A stretch of 64,000 nucleotides of DNA, from positions 1,240,001 to 1,304,000 of the forward strand of contig JADJPE010000005.1 in the NCBI GenBank assembly GCA_016713425.1, written 5' to 3'. The notes below the pieces were generated by a model, which saw only the letters and a list, made by a program, of their open reading frames with translations, was not told the origin of the DNA and searched no databases. Shown here piece after piece: positions 35,720 through 43,249 of the stretch (position 1 is the stretch's first letter; the number at the start of each line of letters is the position of its first letter). This DNA is from Deltaproteobacteria bacterium. Lineage in GTDB: Bacteria > Myxococcota > Kuafuiibacteriia > Kuafuiibacteriales > Kuafuiibacteriaceae. The position numbers were made by a program, and so were the translations under genes.

Positions 35720-37624
35720 TCAGTCTCGGTCCGCGCGCGGGGACGCGGTGAAGCTCGGAAACTCGGGCGTATCGGCCGGCGGGATCGCGATACGTTCGAC
35801 GCTCCGTTCGCGAAGCGTCTCTGCACCATCGATCCCATCTGCCCCACCTGCCCCACCTGCCCCACCTGCCCCACCTGCCCCATCTGACCCATCTGACCCA
35901 TCCTCGGCGCGCGTGTAGATGTTGAACTTAGCCAACGCGCCGAAGGGAACTCGGATCATCCGGGCGGGGTCGTCCCATCGGACACGGAAGCCCTCCGGTC
36001 CAAGGAGGTTGTTGAGCCACTCGTCGTCACTTCTGAGAACGATCGTCTGTCCCTCTCGGCCGTACGCCGCGCACTGCTCCGGGGACAGCCACGTCCGAGG
36101 ATCGATGTCCACCCGTGGCCACTCCGGACGCTTCATGAGCCTCTGGATGAGCGCCTCGGCGGGCTCGGGATTCGTATCCTGTTCTTGATAGTTCCTGAGA
36201 ATCGACAGCGCATTGCCAAGGTAGCGTCGACCGGTCCGATTGTCGTCGAGACGCGAAGAATCGATGAAGATGAAGCTCTCCTCATTGCGTCCGCGACGGT
36301 TGCCACTCCCGATGCCAGCACGGGTCCAGTTCCCAGCCCCGGTCATGACCTTCATGTTCGTCAGACCAAAGACCGCCGAACGAGCATGCATCGCGTTAAA
36401 TTCTCCGGCATCGTTGACGAACTCGTAGACGGGAATGCCGGCGTCCTCGAGCATCTCGTCGATCATGTCGTTGGAGGCGTAGAAGCCGTACATCATCACT
36501 CGATTGCCCTCAGCATCGCGCCCGTCAGATTTCTTACGGTCGGTCACGACGACGACTTCGGCGCCTCGGGCCTTGGCCTCGGCTAGATGGTCAACGAGCG
36601 TGCGGCGGTCCGACGGTGAGACGAGATTCGTGAGATCAAAGACGGAGATGAGAATCAGCTCGTTCTCGGCGTCGATCCACTCGAACAGCTTCTCGATGGG
36701 CCGTACCCCAGAGCGACACGGCGTGAAGAGCACATTGACGCCACTCGCCGAGTTCCACTGATTCGCGGTGCGCTGATGATGGAAGACATCGGAGAGCTTC
36801 TGCTCGTAGGCTTCCACGACGTTCGGATCGAGGATGAGATTGAGATTCTCGTCGTTGCGCGTCGCGCCATCGCCGGGGTTCATCGAGCCCGAGAGGACGG
36901 CCTTTCGAACTCGCCCTTGCTCGTCCCGGTAGGAGAAGACGCGCGTCTTGAGATGCATCAGATGCCCGCTCTGAATGCCGATGAGGTGCGCGGCCTGGCG
37001 TAACGATTCATCGCCAACCTCGGCGTCGTTCCGCACAACGACGAGACCAGCCTCTTCGAAGGCTTCGTCGACCTTATTCCACGGGTGGTCAGGCGCGATC
37101 TGTCGCGCATCGACCATAACCTTGACGTCCACACCCTGCTGAGCCGCCTCGATGAGCTTCGCAATGATCTCGGGACTCCGCAGATTATATACCGCGTACG
37201 AGATGCGATAAGGATTGTCTGATGCAGGATACGTCGTCGGATCCTGTCGTCTCATATCCAGCACTCGATCGAGAAGCGCCAGCTCTGCGCTCGCCGCGTT
37301 TTCGGCGGGCGGGAAATAGACCTCCATCGAACGCCCCGAGCGCAGCCCAAGGTCCTCCGCCCTTCGACCTCCACCGCGGGGCTCGCCCTCAAAGACATCG
37401 CGCGGCGAAGAGTCCTCGCGCACGCCCGAAGCCTCGCGCACGCCCGAAGCCTCGCGCACGCCCGAAGCCTCGTCCCGCCCGACAGCACGGTCCCCGCCCG
37501 TGCGCGCGGGCGGCCTAGGCGCCCCTTCGGGACTCGTCGCTTCGGCACCGAAAGCGTGAATGGACGACGCCGGCGCATAAAACGGGGTCGGTCCAAGGGG
37601 AGCGGAAGCAGGCATCGTCGGCAT
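35720..37624 (-). CDS. Phospholipase D-like protein with a variant second HKD motif
   Basis: The protein has 634 residues. No signal peptide is seen; the first 100 residues are Pro/Ala/Arg-rich and include three SGVREA repeats. The PLD core follows. Motif 1 is H224-x-K226 (HLKTRVFSYRD) with GSMNPGDGATRNDENL. Motif 2 is H413-x-R415 (HARSAVFGLTNMK) with GAGNWT and RGRNEESFIFID, where Arg replaces the usual Lys. The fold can act as phospholipase, nuclease or transphosphatidylase. The C-terminal part has EWLNNLLGPEGFRVRWDD and then a Gly/Ala linker encoded by a 9-bp repeat. It heads a minus-strand pair and is divergent from the six-repeat protein. Confidence 0.82.
   Translation of the reverse strand: MPTMPASAPLGPTPFYAPASSIHAFGAEATSPEGAPRPPARTGGDRAVGRDEASGVREASGVREASGVREDSSPRDVFEGEPRGGGRRAEDLGLRSGRSMEVYFPPAENAASAELALLDRVLDMRRQDPTTYPASDNPYRISYAVYNLRSPEIIAKLIEAAQQGVDVKVMVDARQIAPDHPWNKVDEAFEEAGLVVVRNDAEVGDESLRQAAHLIGIQSGHLMHLKTRVFSYRDEQGRVRKAVLSGSMNPGDGATRNDENLNLILDPNVVEAYEQKLSDVFHHQRTANQWNSASGVNVLFTPCRSGVRPIEKLFEWIDAENELILISVFDLTNLVSPSDRRTLVDHLAEAKARGAEVVVVTDRKKSDGRDAEGNRVMMYGFYASNDMIDEMLEDAGIPVYEFVNDAGEFNAMHARSAVFGLTNMKVMTGAGNWTRAGIGSGNRRGRNEESFIFIDSSRLDDNRTGRRYLGNALSILRNYQEQDTNPEPAEALIQRLMKRPEWPRVDIDPRTWLSPEQCAAYGREGQTIVLRSDDEWLNNLLGPEGFRVRWDDPARMIRVPFGALAKFNIYTRAEDGSDGSDGAGGAGGAGGAGGADGIDGAETLRERSVERIAIPPADTPEFPSFTASPRADRD
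35834..35901 (-). repeat. 9-bp tandem repeat in the PLD-like gene
   Basis: About seven copies of a 9-bp unit (CCCACCTGC on the plus strand, drifting to CCCATCTGA) encode the Gly-Gly-Ala / Gly-Ser-Asp linker near the protein's C-terminus. Confidence 0.9.
37419..37474 (-). repeat. 18-bp tandem repeat in the PLD-like gene
   Basis: Three copies of GCCTCGCGCACGCCCGAA (plus strand) encode SGVREA in the disordered N-terminus of the PLD-like protein. Confidence 0.9.
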
Positions 37625-37920
37625 CGCGAATGCCGTTTATCGGCCGTCGAGCACCCGTGTTGCGAACGTCGATGGCGAACGTCGATACCGAACTTCGATG
37701 GCGAACGCCCCTTGCAAACCGCCCGGTCGCAAGCTCGGGGTACGCGCTTCGTTCGGCACAACGTTTTTCCGAAAATGCCGAAAACCACGCTCGTTGGAGC
37801 TCGCTGACGGCAACGTGTACCACCGGAAAAGCAACCCCGCACCGTAACGTAGCACCGTAAGCATAGCACACCGAGACCAAGCGAGAGCACCGACCCGGAG
37901 CAAGAGGAGAGAAGAGAAAC
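37625..37920. promoter_or_regulatory. Bidirectional promoter region of the PLD / repeat-protein locus
   Basis: The 296 bp between the divergent PLD-like and six-repeat genes have lower GC than their neighbours. They hold short repeated words: TCGATGGCGAACG occurs twice with a diverged TCGATACCGAAC between, and GCACCGTAA occurs twice about 85-60 bp before the plus-strand start. These could be regulator sites. A perfect-looking ribosome binding site (AGGAGAGAAGAG) precedes the ATG at 37921. No firm -35/-10 pair was identified. Confidence 0.4.
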
Positions 37921-39381
37921 ATGGTCATTCGAGAAACTAGCCACCATTTCGGCGCACGAGACCCACGAACGCTTCCCGAGTTCGATGCGGCCAGCACGCC
38001 TTCGGCGCCCGAGAGCGAGTCCAGCACACGGCCGAGCACCTCCGTCGCCGTGCCCTTCACAGGATTCAAGTACGCCCGCGTTGCGAGTGGTTTCAAGCCC
38101 GTCACTGGATTCAAACCGATGACCGGATTCAAGCCGACGACAGGCTTCAAGCCCACTACGGGATCGAGCCTCCCGGCCAGCAAGTTCCTCTCCGGAAAGT
38201 TCGCTTCCTGCAAGCTGAGCGGAACTTGTGGCGCCTACGAAGACTCGGCGGCAGCAATGGATGCTCTCGCTCTGCCGAGCGAGGCCGAGATCGGCCAGGA
38301 CATCGATACCTACTTGGGGTCTCCATACAGCTATGCGGATGTAGAGCAGGTCCTCAGGGCCTTCGACTTCATCGAGACGATTGATGAGGCCAAGGCCTTC
38401 ATCGGCGCCAAGATACGGCACGGCTTGGAGTCGTCGCTCAAGCGCGTCGGCATCACGCCGAATCGCACCGACCGGCACGAAACACTTCTTGCGTTCAACG
38501 AAAGTGGATACAGCCTTGAAGATGCGCGCCACCTCGTGGCCAGCACGGACTTCTTGGCCAGCGTCGAGGACGCGAAGGACTTCATCGGACTGAAGCTCGT
38601 CAATCATTCAGAGGACGTCCTCGCCACGCACGGCATCACCCAGAAAGATCCGATCGAGTACTTCCGAAACTCTGGTTACACAGAAGCCGATGCGCAGAGG
38701 GTCCTCGATCATATTCCCTACTTGGGTACGCTCGACGGCGCGCGCAGATACATCGGTCGACAAGTCGCGCACGGAAACGAGCAGGCTCTCGTCGAGGCGG
38801 GAATCGGCCGTCCGGCCGAAGACGTCTCGCGAGAAGCCGCGTTGAACGCCTTTCAGAGCAGCCTTTACACGCGCGAAGACGCGTTCGCAGCCAAGCGCCA
38901 CTTTGCGCTCCCAAGCGTCGACGAGGCCCGAGAGTTCATCGGCCGCGCCATTCTTCTTGGGGACGAGTTCAAGCTGGCCGATGCTGGGATCCATCCTCGC
39001 GACTTCGATCACCATGATTGCATGGCCCACTTCAAGCGAAGCGCCTACTCATCCTCGGATGCGCGTGCCGCTGTGCGTGCATTCGACTTCCTCGAGTCGG
39101 TCCCTCAGGCCAAGGCGTACATCGGGCTCAAGATCGCGAACCACAACGAACATGTCCTGACCGGCGCTGGAATCACACCGCAGCCGTACGATCGGCATGA
39201 GTGCCTGGACGCGTACCATGCATCCGGTTACACGACGGCCGACTGTGACAAGCTCGTCGAGAACGCCGATTTCATCGAAAATCGGCGAGAAGCCAGGGAG
39301 TACATTGGCCTGAAGATCGTGAACGGATGGGAGCACGTGCTCGGACGCTACGGAATCGAAAGGCCAGAGACCGAAGCGTAG
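37921..39381 (+). CDS. Six-repeat protein (about 60-residue SGYxxxDA...FIGxKI repeats)
   Basis: I do not recognise this 486-residue protein. There is no signal peptide. Residues about 40-80 hold GFKP(T/M)TGFKP repeats. From residue 120 to 482 there are six repeats of 56-62 residues, starting near 120, 187, 243, 305, 366 and 427. The consensus is: (F/Y)xxSxY(S/T)xxDAxxxx, then DF(I/L)xxxxxA(K/R)x(F/Y)IGxK(I/L)xxxxExxLxxxGI. Each would form about three helices, giving a solenoid or a row of small helical domains. The ribosome binding site is strong. An amidoligase-like gene follows 44 bp downstream, so the repeats may be substrates or binding platforms for it (inference). Confidence 0.75.
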   Translation: MVIRETSHHFGARDPRTLPEFDAASTPSAPESESSTRPSTSVAVPFTGFKYARVASGFKPVTGFKPMTGFKPTTGFKPTTGSSLPASKFLSGKFASCKLSGTCGAYEDSAAAMDALALPSEAEIGQDIDTYLGSPYSYADVEQVLRAFDFIETIDEAKAFIGAKIRHGLESSLKRVGITPNRTDRHETLLAFNESGYSLEDARHLVASTDFLASVEDAKDFIGLKLVNHSEDVLATHGITQKDPIEYFRNSGYTEADAQRVLDHIPYLGTLDGARRYIGRQVAHGNEQALVEAGIGRPAEDVSREAALNAFQSSLYTREDAFAAKRHFALPSVDEAREFIGRAILLGDEFKLADAGIHPRDFDHHDCMAHFKRSAYSSSDARAAVRAFDFLESVPQAKAYIGLKIANHNEHVLTGAGITPQPYDRHECLDAYHASGYTTADCDKLVENADFIENRREAREYIGLKIVNGWEHVLGRYGIERPETEA

Positions 39382-39425
39382 GCGTAGCGCCCACTGCTCG
39401 ACGATCGACTGAGTCAGCACCCGCC

Positions 39426-40478
39426 GTGAGACCCGGGCAGAAAGAAGGACCGGCGCGAGCGCTCTTGGGCGCTCGCCGCCGTACGGGCTTCGAGCTCGAA
39501 CTTCTGGCGCCGGCTGGAAGTGAGCGGCGTAATCTCGCCGATGCACTGGCCGCTGAGCTTGGTTCCGGAGCACGGGTCGAGTACGGGCTCAAGTACCATA
39601 GCGACGCAGTGCACGCGAGCCGTCGCCCCGTCTGCCATCTGACGCCTGCGTACCGAATCCGCACGTCGGATGGACGCGTCCTCGCGACGATCGTGGATGA
39701 CAACACGATCAACAAGGATCTCCTCACCAGCGCGCCCGAACGTCCCGACCTGTTCAGATTCGTGGTCGATGATCTCCGCCTCGCAATCTGGCTCGAACGG
39801 CATTCCTGGACCAACGAGTGGACGATCGACGCGATCTTGGGGCAGCTTTGTGACACCTTCGATGGAAAGCTGCTTCCGGCTGGCGTTCAGCCGGCCCAAC
39901 ACCCCGAACATCGCGTCGTCATCGACCCCGTGGGGCACGCCCTCGGAGTCGTGGCCTTGTACGGAGGCGAACGCGAACGCGTGAGCGAAATCGTCACCGC
40001 ACCGCTCTGGACTCACGAGCGGGAACCGATTCTAGAGCTGTTGCTCGGGACTGCGGCGCAGCTTGGATTCGTCTGCCCGCATGAAGCAGCGCTTCACCTG
40101 CACATGGATCGAGATCCCTGGATGAACACGCGTTCGCTAAGACGTCTGATCCTGGGCTTCAGCGAAGCGCGTACGAAGATCATCGAAACGCTATCTCCCA
40201 ATCCGGCTTGCACGAAGCTGGGACCGTTTTCGGAGAGGGTCGTCGGTGCGGCCGCATCCGTCGACGAGGCCTCGACGAGCTTCGATGCGTTCCGCAAGAT
40301 GCTTCGGGCGGCAGGGGCGACGAAGTACGCGGACATTAACATCCTCGGAATCATCAATGAGCCACCACTCCATCCCACCCTGGAGGTTCGGTGTCTCCCG
40401 ATGTCGTTGGACGCAGCGCGCGTCGAGTCGCTCACGAGGGAGGTTGAACGGCTCCTGGACGAGATCTCGGCCGACTAG
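39426..40478 (+). CDS. Putative amidoligase (amidoligase_2-like, carboxylate-amine ligase fold)
   Basis: The protein has about 350 residues from the GTG at 39426; a start further downstream (TTG 39465) is possible. The pattern fits the amidoligase_2 family of glutamine-synthetase-like ligases: TGFELELLAP at the start (GxExE-type acidic strand), SEIVTAPLWTHE (ExVTxPL), ALHLHMD (HxHxD-type metal strand) and LEVRCLP near the end (ExR). Such enzymes use ATP to join a carboxylate to an amine, often modifying peptides or cell-wall-like material. The substrate is unknown. It is in the same orientation and probably the same transcript as the six-repeat protein. Confidence 0.68.
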   Translation: MRPGQKEGPARALLGARRRTGFELELLAPAGSERRNLADALAAELGSGARVEYGLKYHSDAVHASRRPVCHLTPAYRIRTSDGRVLATIVDDNTINKDLLTSAPERPDLFRFVVDDLRLAIWLERHSWTNEWTIDAILGQLCDTFDGKLLPAGVQPAQHPEHRVVIDPVGHALGVVALYGGERERVSEIVTAPLWTHEREPILELLLGTAAQLGFVCPHEAALHLHMDRDPWMNTRSLRRLILGFSEARTKIIETLSPNPACTKLGPFSERVVGAAASVDEASTSFDAFRKMLRAAGATKYADINILGIINEPPLHPTLEVRCLPMSLDAARVESLTREVERLLDEISAD

Positions 40479-40834
40479 ACGCGTCTGCTTTCAGGCCTCG
40501 CAATACGTCACGCGCGCACGCGATGCACAAAGAGGCCCTTGCCGTACTCCAACACGACCGTTCCGGCGCTTCCCTCAGACGACTTGAACTCGCGAACCCC
40601 AAGGTGCGCACCGCGATGTCCGCAAGACTTCTGCCTGAGGGACGAGATACGTTGAACGTTGCGTTCGTGGGGCCTCCTGGAGTCAGAGCCGGTCCGGGTC
40701 CGGGTCCGAGTCCGCATCTCGGTGCACGAGGTCGGCCCGGCGGCCGACGCGCCCCATGGTCAGCCGGCAGAATACCTTCGATTCAGGCGGATTAGCCCCT
40801 GTCAATCAACTCGGCTCGAGTCTATTTTCTCTGG
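40479..40834. other. Intergenic region upstream of the RCC1 lipoprotein
   Basis: No gene is supported in these 356 bp. A minus-strand frame at 40508-40717 could encode a 69-residue peptide ending VLEYGKGLFVHRVRA, but it lacks clear start signals. The region also has a short GGTCCG-type 6-bp repeat near 40690-40720. The promoter of the RCC1 gene is expected near its 3' end. Confidence 0.4.
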
Positions 40835-42424
40835 ATGTTTGTTCCAGCCCGGCTCACCGCGCTTGCTCCGCTGCTTCTGTGTCTTCTTGCCGCGTGTGCG
40901 GACGATGTGTCCTCCGCTGATGATGCAACGGTGGGCGCTCTCGACGCGCATGTCGACGCGCATGTCGACGCGCATGTCGACGCGCATGTCGACGCAAGCA
41001 TTGATGCAACGGCCCACGACGCCTCCATCGACGCCGATGCGGGCAACACAGACGCGACAGAGGCCGGCGACGCTATTCCAGCCGACGCCGCCGGTGCGAG
41101 CGATGCCGGTACGAGCGACGCCGATACGAGCGACGCCGATACGAGCGACGCCGATACGAGCGACGCCGATACGAGCGACGCGGTGCCGGTCGATGCAGAG
41201 TTGGTCGACGCGGCGGCGCCGGACGCCGGGCCGACCTCGTGCACCGAGATGCCGTCATCTTGCGTCGAGACCGAGGTTTGTCTGGGCGAGTCTTGTAGTT
41301 GCATTCGGTCGCTGCACGGAATCCACTACCTGCGTGGCGATGGAACCGTTGTCTATGCGCCCGCTGGGAATGCCACGGAGATAGAGATCGCCGGCGGCAC
41401 ACGGCTCACGGATGTGGCGGAGATCTACACCGGCTTCCACCACGGGTGCGCCCTCCGAAACGATGGAACGGTCTGGTGCTGGGCAACGAGCGATCAGGGC
41501 GACAACGGCGGTCAGCTCGGTGACGGCACCATCACAAACAACATCCCAACCGAAGACCACTTCGTCGCAACGCCCGTCGTCACCGCCCCGAGCACACCGC
41601 TCGATCACGTCGTACATCTCAGCCGCGGTTCTTCACGAGGATACTTGGCCTCGAACACATGCGCCATCCGACAAGACAGAACGCTTTGGTGCTGGGGCTC
41701 GCCCGACAGCAGCGGCGGAGGCGGGGGCACGCTCTTCAACGACGGCGTCGCGGGCAGTCGAGCCTACGCGGTCGAGATCCGCGCGACCGCAAATACCTCG
41801 CTCACGGGCGTTCAAGCGGTCAGCCTCGGCACACGCAGCTATTGCCTCATTCGTAACGGCGACAGCCCAGGAGAGGTTTGGTGCTGGGGTGCCAACGTCG
41901 GCGGTACACTCGGCCAAGGCTATTCGGATGGAAGCGGTCGACCATACCCAACACACGTGACGCTCGACGGCCCAGCAGACGAGGTCGGGGTCGGCGCCGA
42001 CACGGCGTGCGCCCGCGTCGGTACATCCGTGTTCTGCTGGGGTTCGAACAGCACCGGGCAAGTCGGGAGCGGCCCACCGACCGTCGATGGTGCTGGTGGA
42101 TGCAGCAACTACTGCGAGCTCACACCTGCGCTCGTCAAAGTCAGCGAAAGCGTTGCGCTCGATGGCGTTGCGAACCTCAACGTGGGCTACCTCTCCGTGT
42201 GCGTGACGCGGGAAGATCATAGCCTTTGGTGCTGGGGCTTGGGCGAAACGGTTGCGTCAGCGCACTATGCCACGCCCGTCGAGCTGACTTTGAGCCAGCC
42301 GCTCGACAACGTTGCGCTCCATACGAGCTGGGGCTCAAGCGGCTTCGGGCCAGCGATCCGCTACCTGAATCGCGACAACACCTTGTGGGATTCGACGGTC
42401 CAACGCGCCATCGTCTGCCCGTGA
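40835..42424 (+). CDS. RCC1-repeat surface lipoprotein
   Basis: The protein has 529 residues. The signal peptide has lipobox LLAAC. Residues about 25-130 are an Asp/Ala/Thr linker from 12-bp and 15-bp DNA repeats (DAHVDAHV and DADTSDADTS). The rest is an RCC1-like beta-propeller with at least five blades showing the myxobacterial version of the motif, C-x(n)-WCWG, followed by a GQLGDG or GQVGSG-type turn. Cys residues in the blades suggest disulfides on the cell surface. Its role is probably binding or adhesion; no catalytic site is visible. Convergent with the GST gene. Confidence 0.85.
   Translation: MFVPARLTALAPLLLCLLAACADDVSSADDATVGALDAHVDAHVDAHVDAHVDASIDATAHDASIDADAGNTDATEAGDAIPADAAGASDAGTSDADTSDADTSDADTSDADTSDAVPVDAELVDAAAPDAGPTSCTEMPSSCVETEVCLGESCSCIRSLHGIHYLRGDGTVVYAPAGNATEIEIAGGTRLTDVAEIYTGFHHGCALRNDGTVWCWATSDQGDNGGQLGDGTITNNIPTEDHFVATPVVTAPSTPLDHVVHLSRGSSRGYLASNTCAIRQDRTLWCWGSPDSSGGGGGTLFNDGVAGSRAYAVEIRATANTSLTGVQAVSLGTRSYCLIRNGDSPGEVWCWGANVGGTLGQGYSDGSGRPYPTHVTLDGPADEVGVGADTACARVGTSVFCWGSNSTGQVGSGPPTVDGAGGCSNYCELTPALVKVSESVALDGVANLNVGYLSVCVTREDHSLWCWGLGETVASAHYATPVELTLSQPLDNVALHTSWGSSGFGPAIRYLNRDNTLWDSTVQRAIVCP
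40943..41184 (+). repeat. 12-bp and 15-bp tandem repeats in the RCC1 gene linker
   Basis: Four copies of GACGCGCATGTC (40943-40990) and about six copies of a 15-bp unit, ACGAGCGACGCCGAT (41096-41184), code the Asp-rich linker. Both periods are multiples of three, so the frame is kept when copy number changes. Confidence 0.92.
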
Positions 42425-42470
42425 TCGCCGGTCGGGTTGGGAAATGCCGCACTCAACCTTGCCCGGCGCT

Positions 42471-43091
42471 CTAGCCTTGCTGCGCCATGAGACGCGTGTA
42501 GGCTGGGCGGCTCGAACACTTCTCACCCCAGCGATTCAGATTCTCATAGGGCGCGAAATCGACGTTCATGTGACGCAGCCAATCCATGAATGAGTGAAGG
42601 TGCGTATCGGCCAGCGAGTACTCGTGAAGCAGAAACGCACGATCGGCGAGCGCTGAATCGAGAATCTTGAGACACCCGTGCATGTCAGCCTTGCCCGCTT
42701 CGCCGGCCTTCGCGTTCCGCTGTTCCTCCGGCCACCAGCCTTGGGTATTCGCAGCCCATCTTACGACGGCCTCGACGAGCGTTACGTTCGCCCAGACGAT
42801 CCATTTCATGGCCTCGCCTCGCTTCGGCCCCGGCGCGGGGTAGAGCCCCTTCTCAACACCAAACAGCTCGCCCAGATACATCGTGATGGCCGCCGACTCC
42901 CACAGCGGCGTGCCGTCGTGCACCAACAGCGGGACTTTTCCGTTGGGATTCAGCTTTAGGTGCTCAGGCGTTCTTGTTTCGTTCTTCTTGAGGTCGACTC
43001 GGATCTTCTCACACTTGAGCTCCAACTCCTCAAGCACAAGGCTCGTCACTGACGCGGTCGACATAGGCGCATAGTAAAAGATAAGACTCAT
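42471..43091 (-). CDS. Glutathione S-transferase family protein
   Basis: The 206-residue protein has the GST layout. The thioredoxin-like N-domain starts LIFYYAPMSTASVTSLVLEEL, has NPNGKVPLLVHDG (cis-Pro) and WESAAITMYLGELF (glutathione-contacting ESxAI). The helical C-domain has the N-capping-box region LLHEYSLADTHLHSFMDWL. It would conjugate or reduce with glutathione; the substrate is unknown. The start is the ATG at 43091, ten bases after AGGGAG. The catalytic residue is probably the Ser/Thr near MSTAS. Confidence 0.9.
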   Translation of the reverse strand: MSLIFYYAPMSTASVTSLVLEELELKCEKIRVDLKKNETRTPEHLKLNPNGKVPLLVHDGTPLWESAAITMYLGELFGVEKGLYPAPGPKRGEAMKWIVWANVTLVEAVVRWAANTQGWWPEEQRNAKAGEAGKADMHGCLKILDSALADRAFLLHEYSLADTHLHSFMDWLRHMNVDFAPYENLNRWGEKCSSRPAYTRLMAQQG

Positions 43092-43148
43092 GCATCTCGT
43101 ACTCCCTTGACCGTCACAACCTGTCAACGGCTCGACCTGTTAGATGTG

Positions 43149-43202
43149 CTCGACCTGCTCGATCGGCTCGACCTGCTCGACCTGCTCGACCTGCTCGATC
43201 GG
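43149..43202 (+). repeat. 9-bp tandem repeat between GST and carB
   Basis: Six units of a 9-bp repeat (CTCGACCTG, with two CTCGATCGG variants at the second and last positions). It lies downstream of carB and upstream of the GST start, so it is within the GST leader or promoter. Confidence 0.92.
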
Positions 43203-43249
43203 CGGCCTCAGCCCGCCTGCTCGACCGCGGCGCAGCCGAAACGCTCGCC

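Noticed and set aside
40508..40717. Small minus-strand gene (69 residues, ending VLEYGKGLFVHRVRA)
   Set aside because: The ending looks protein-like, but the N-terminus is an Arg-Thr repeat from a 6-bp DNA tract and no ribosome binding site or family is recognisable.
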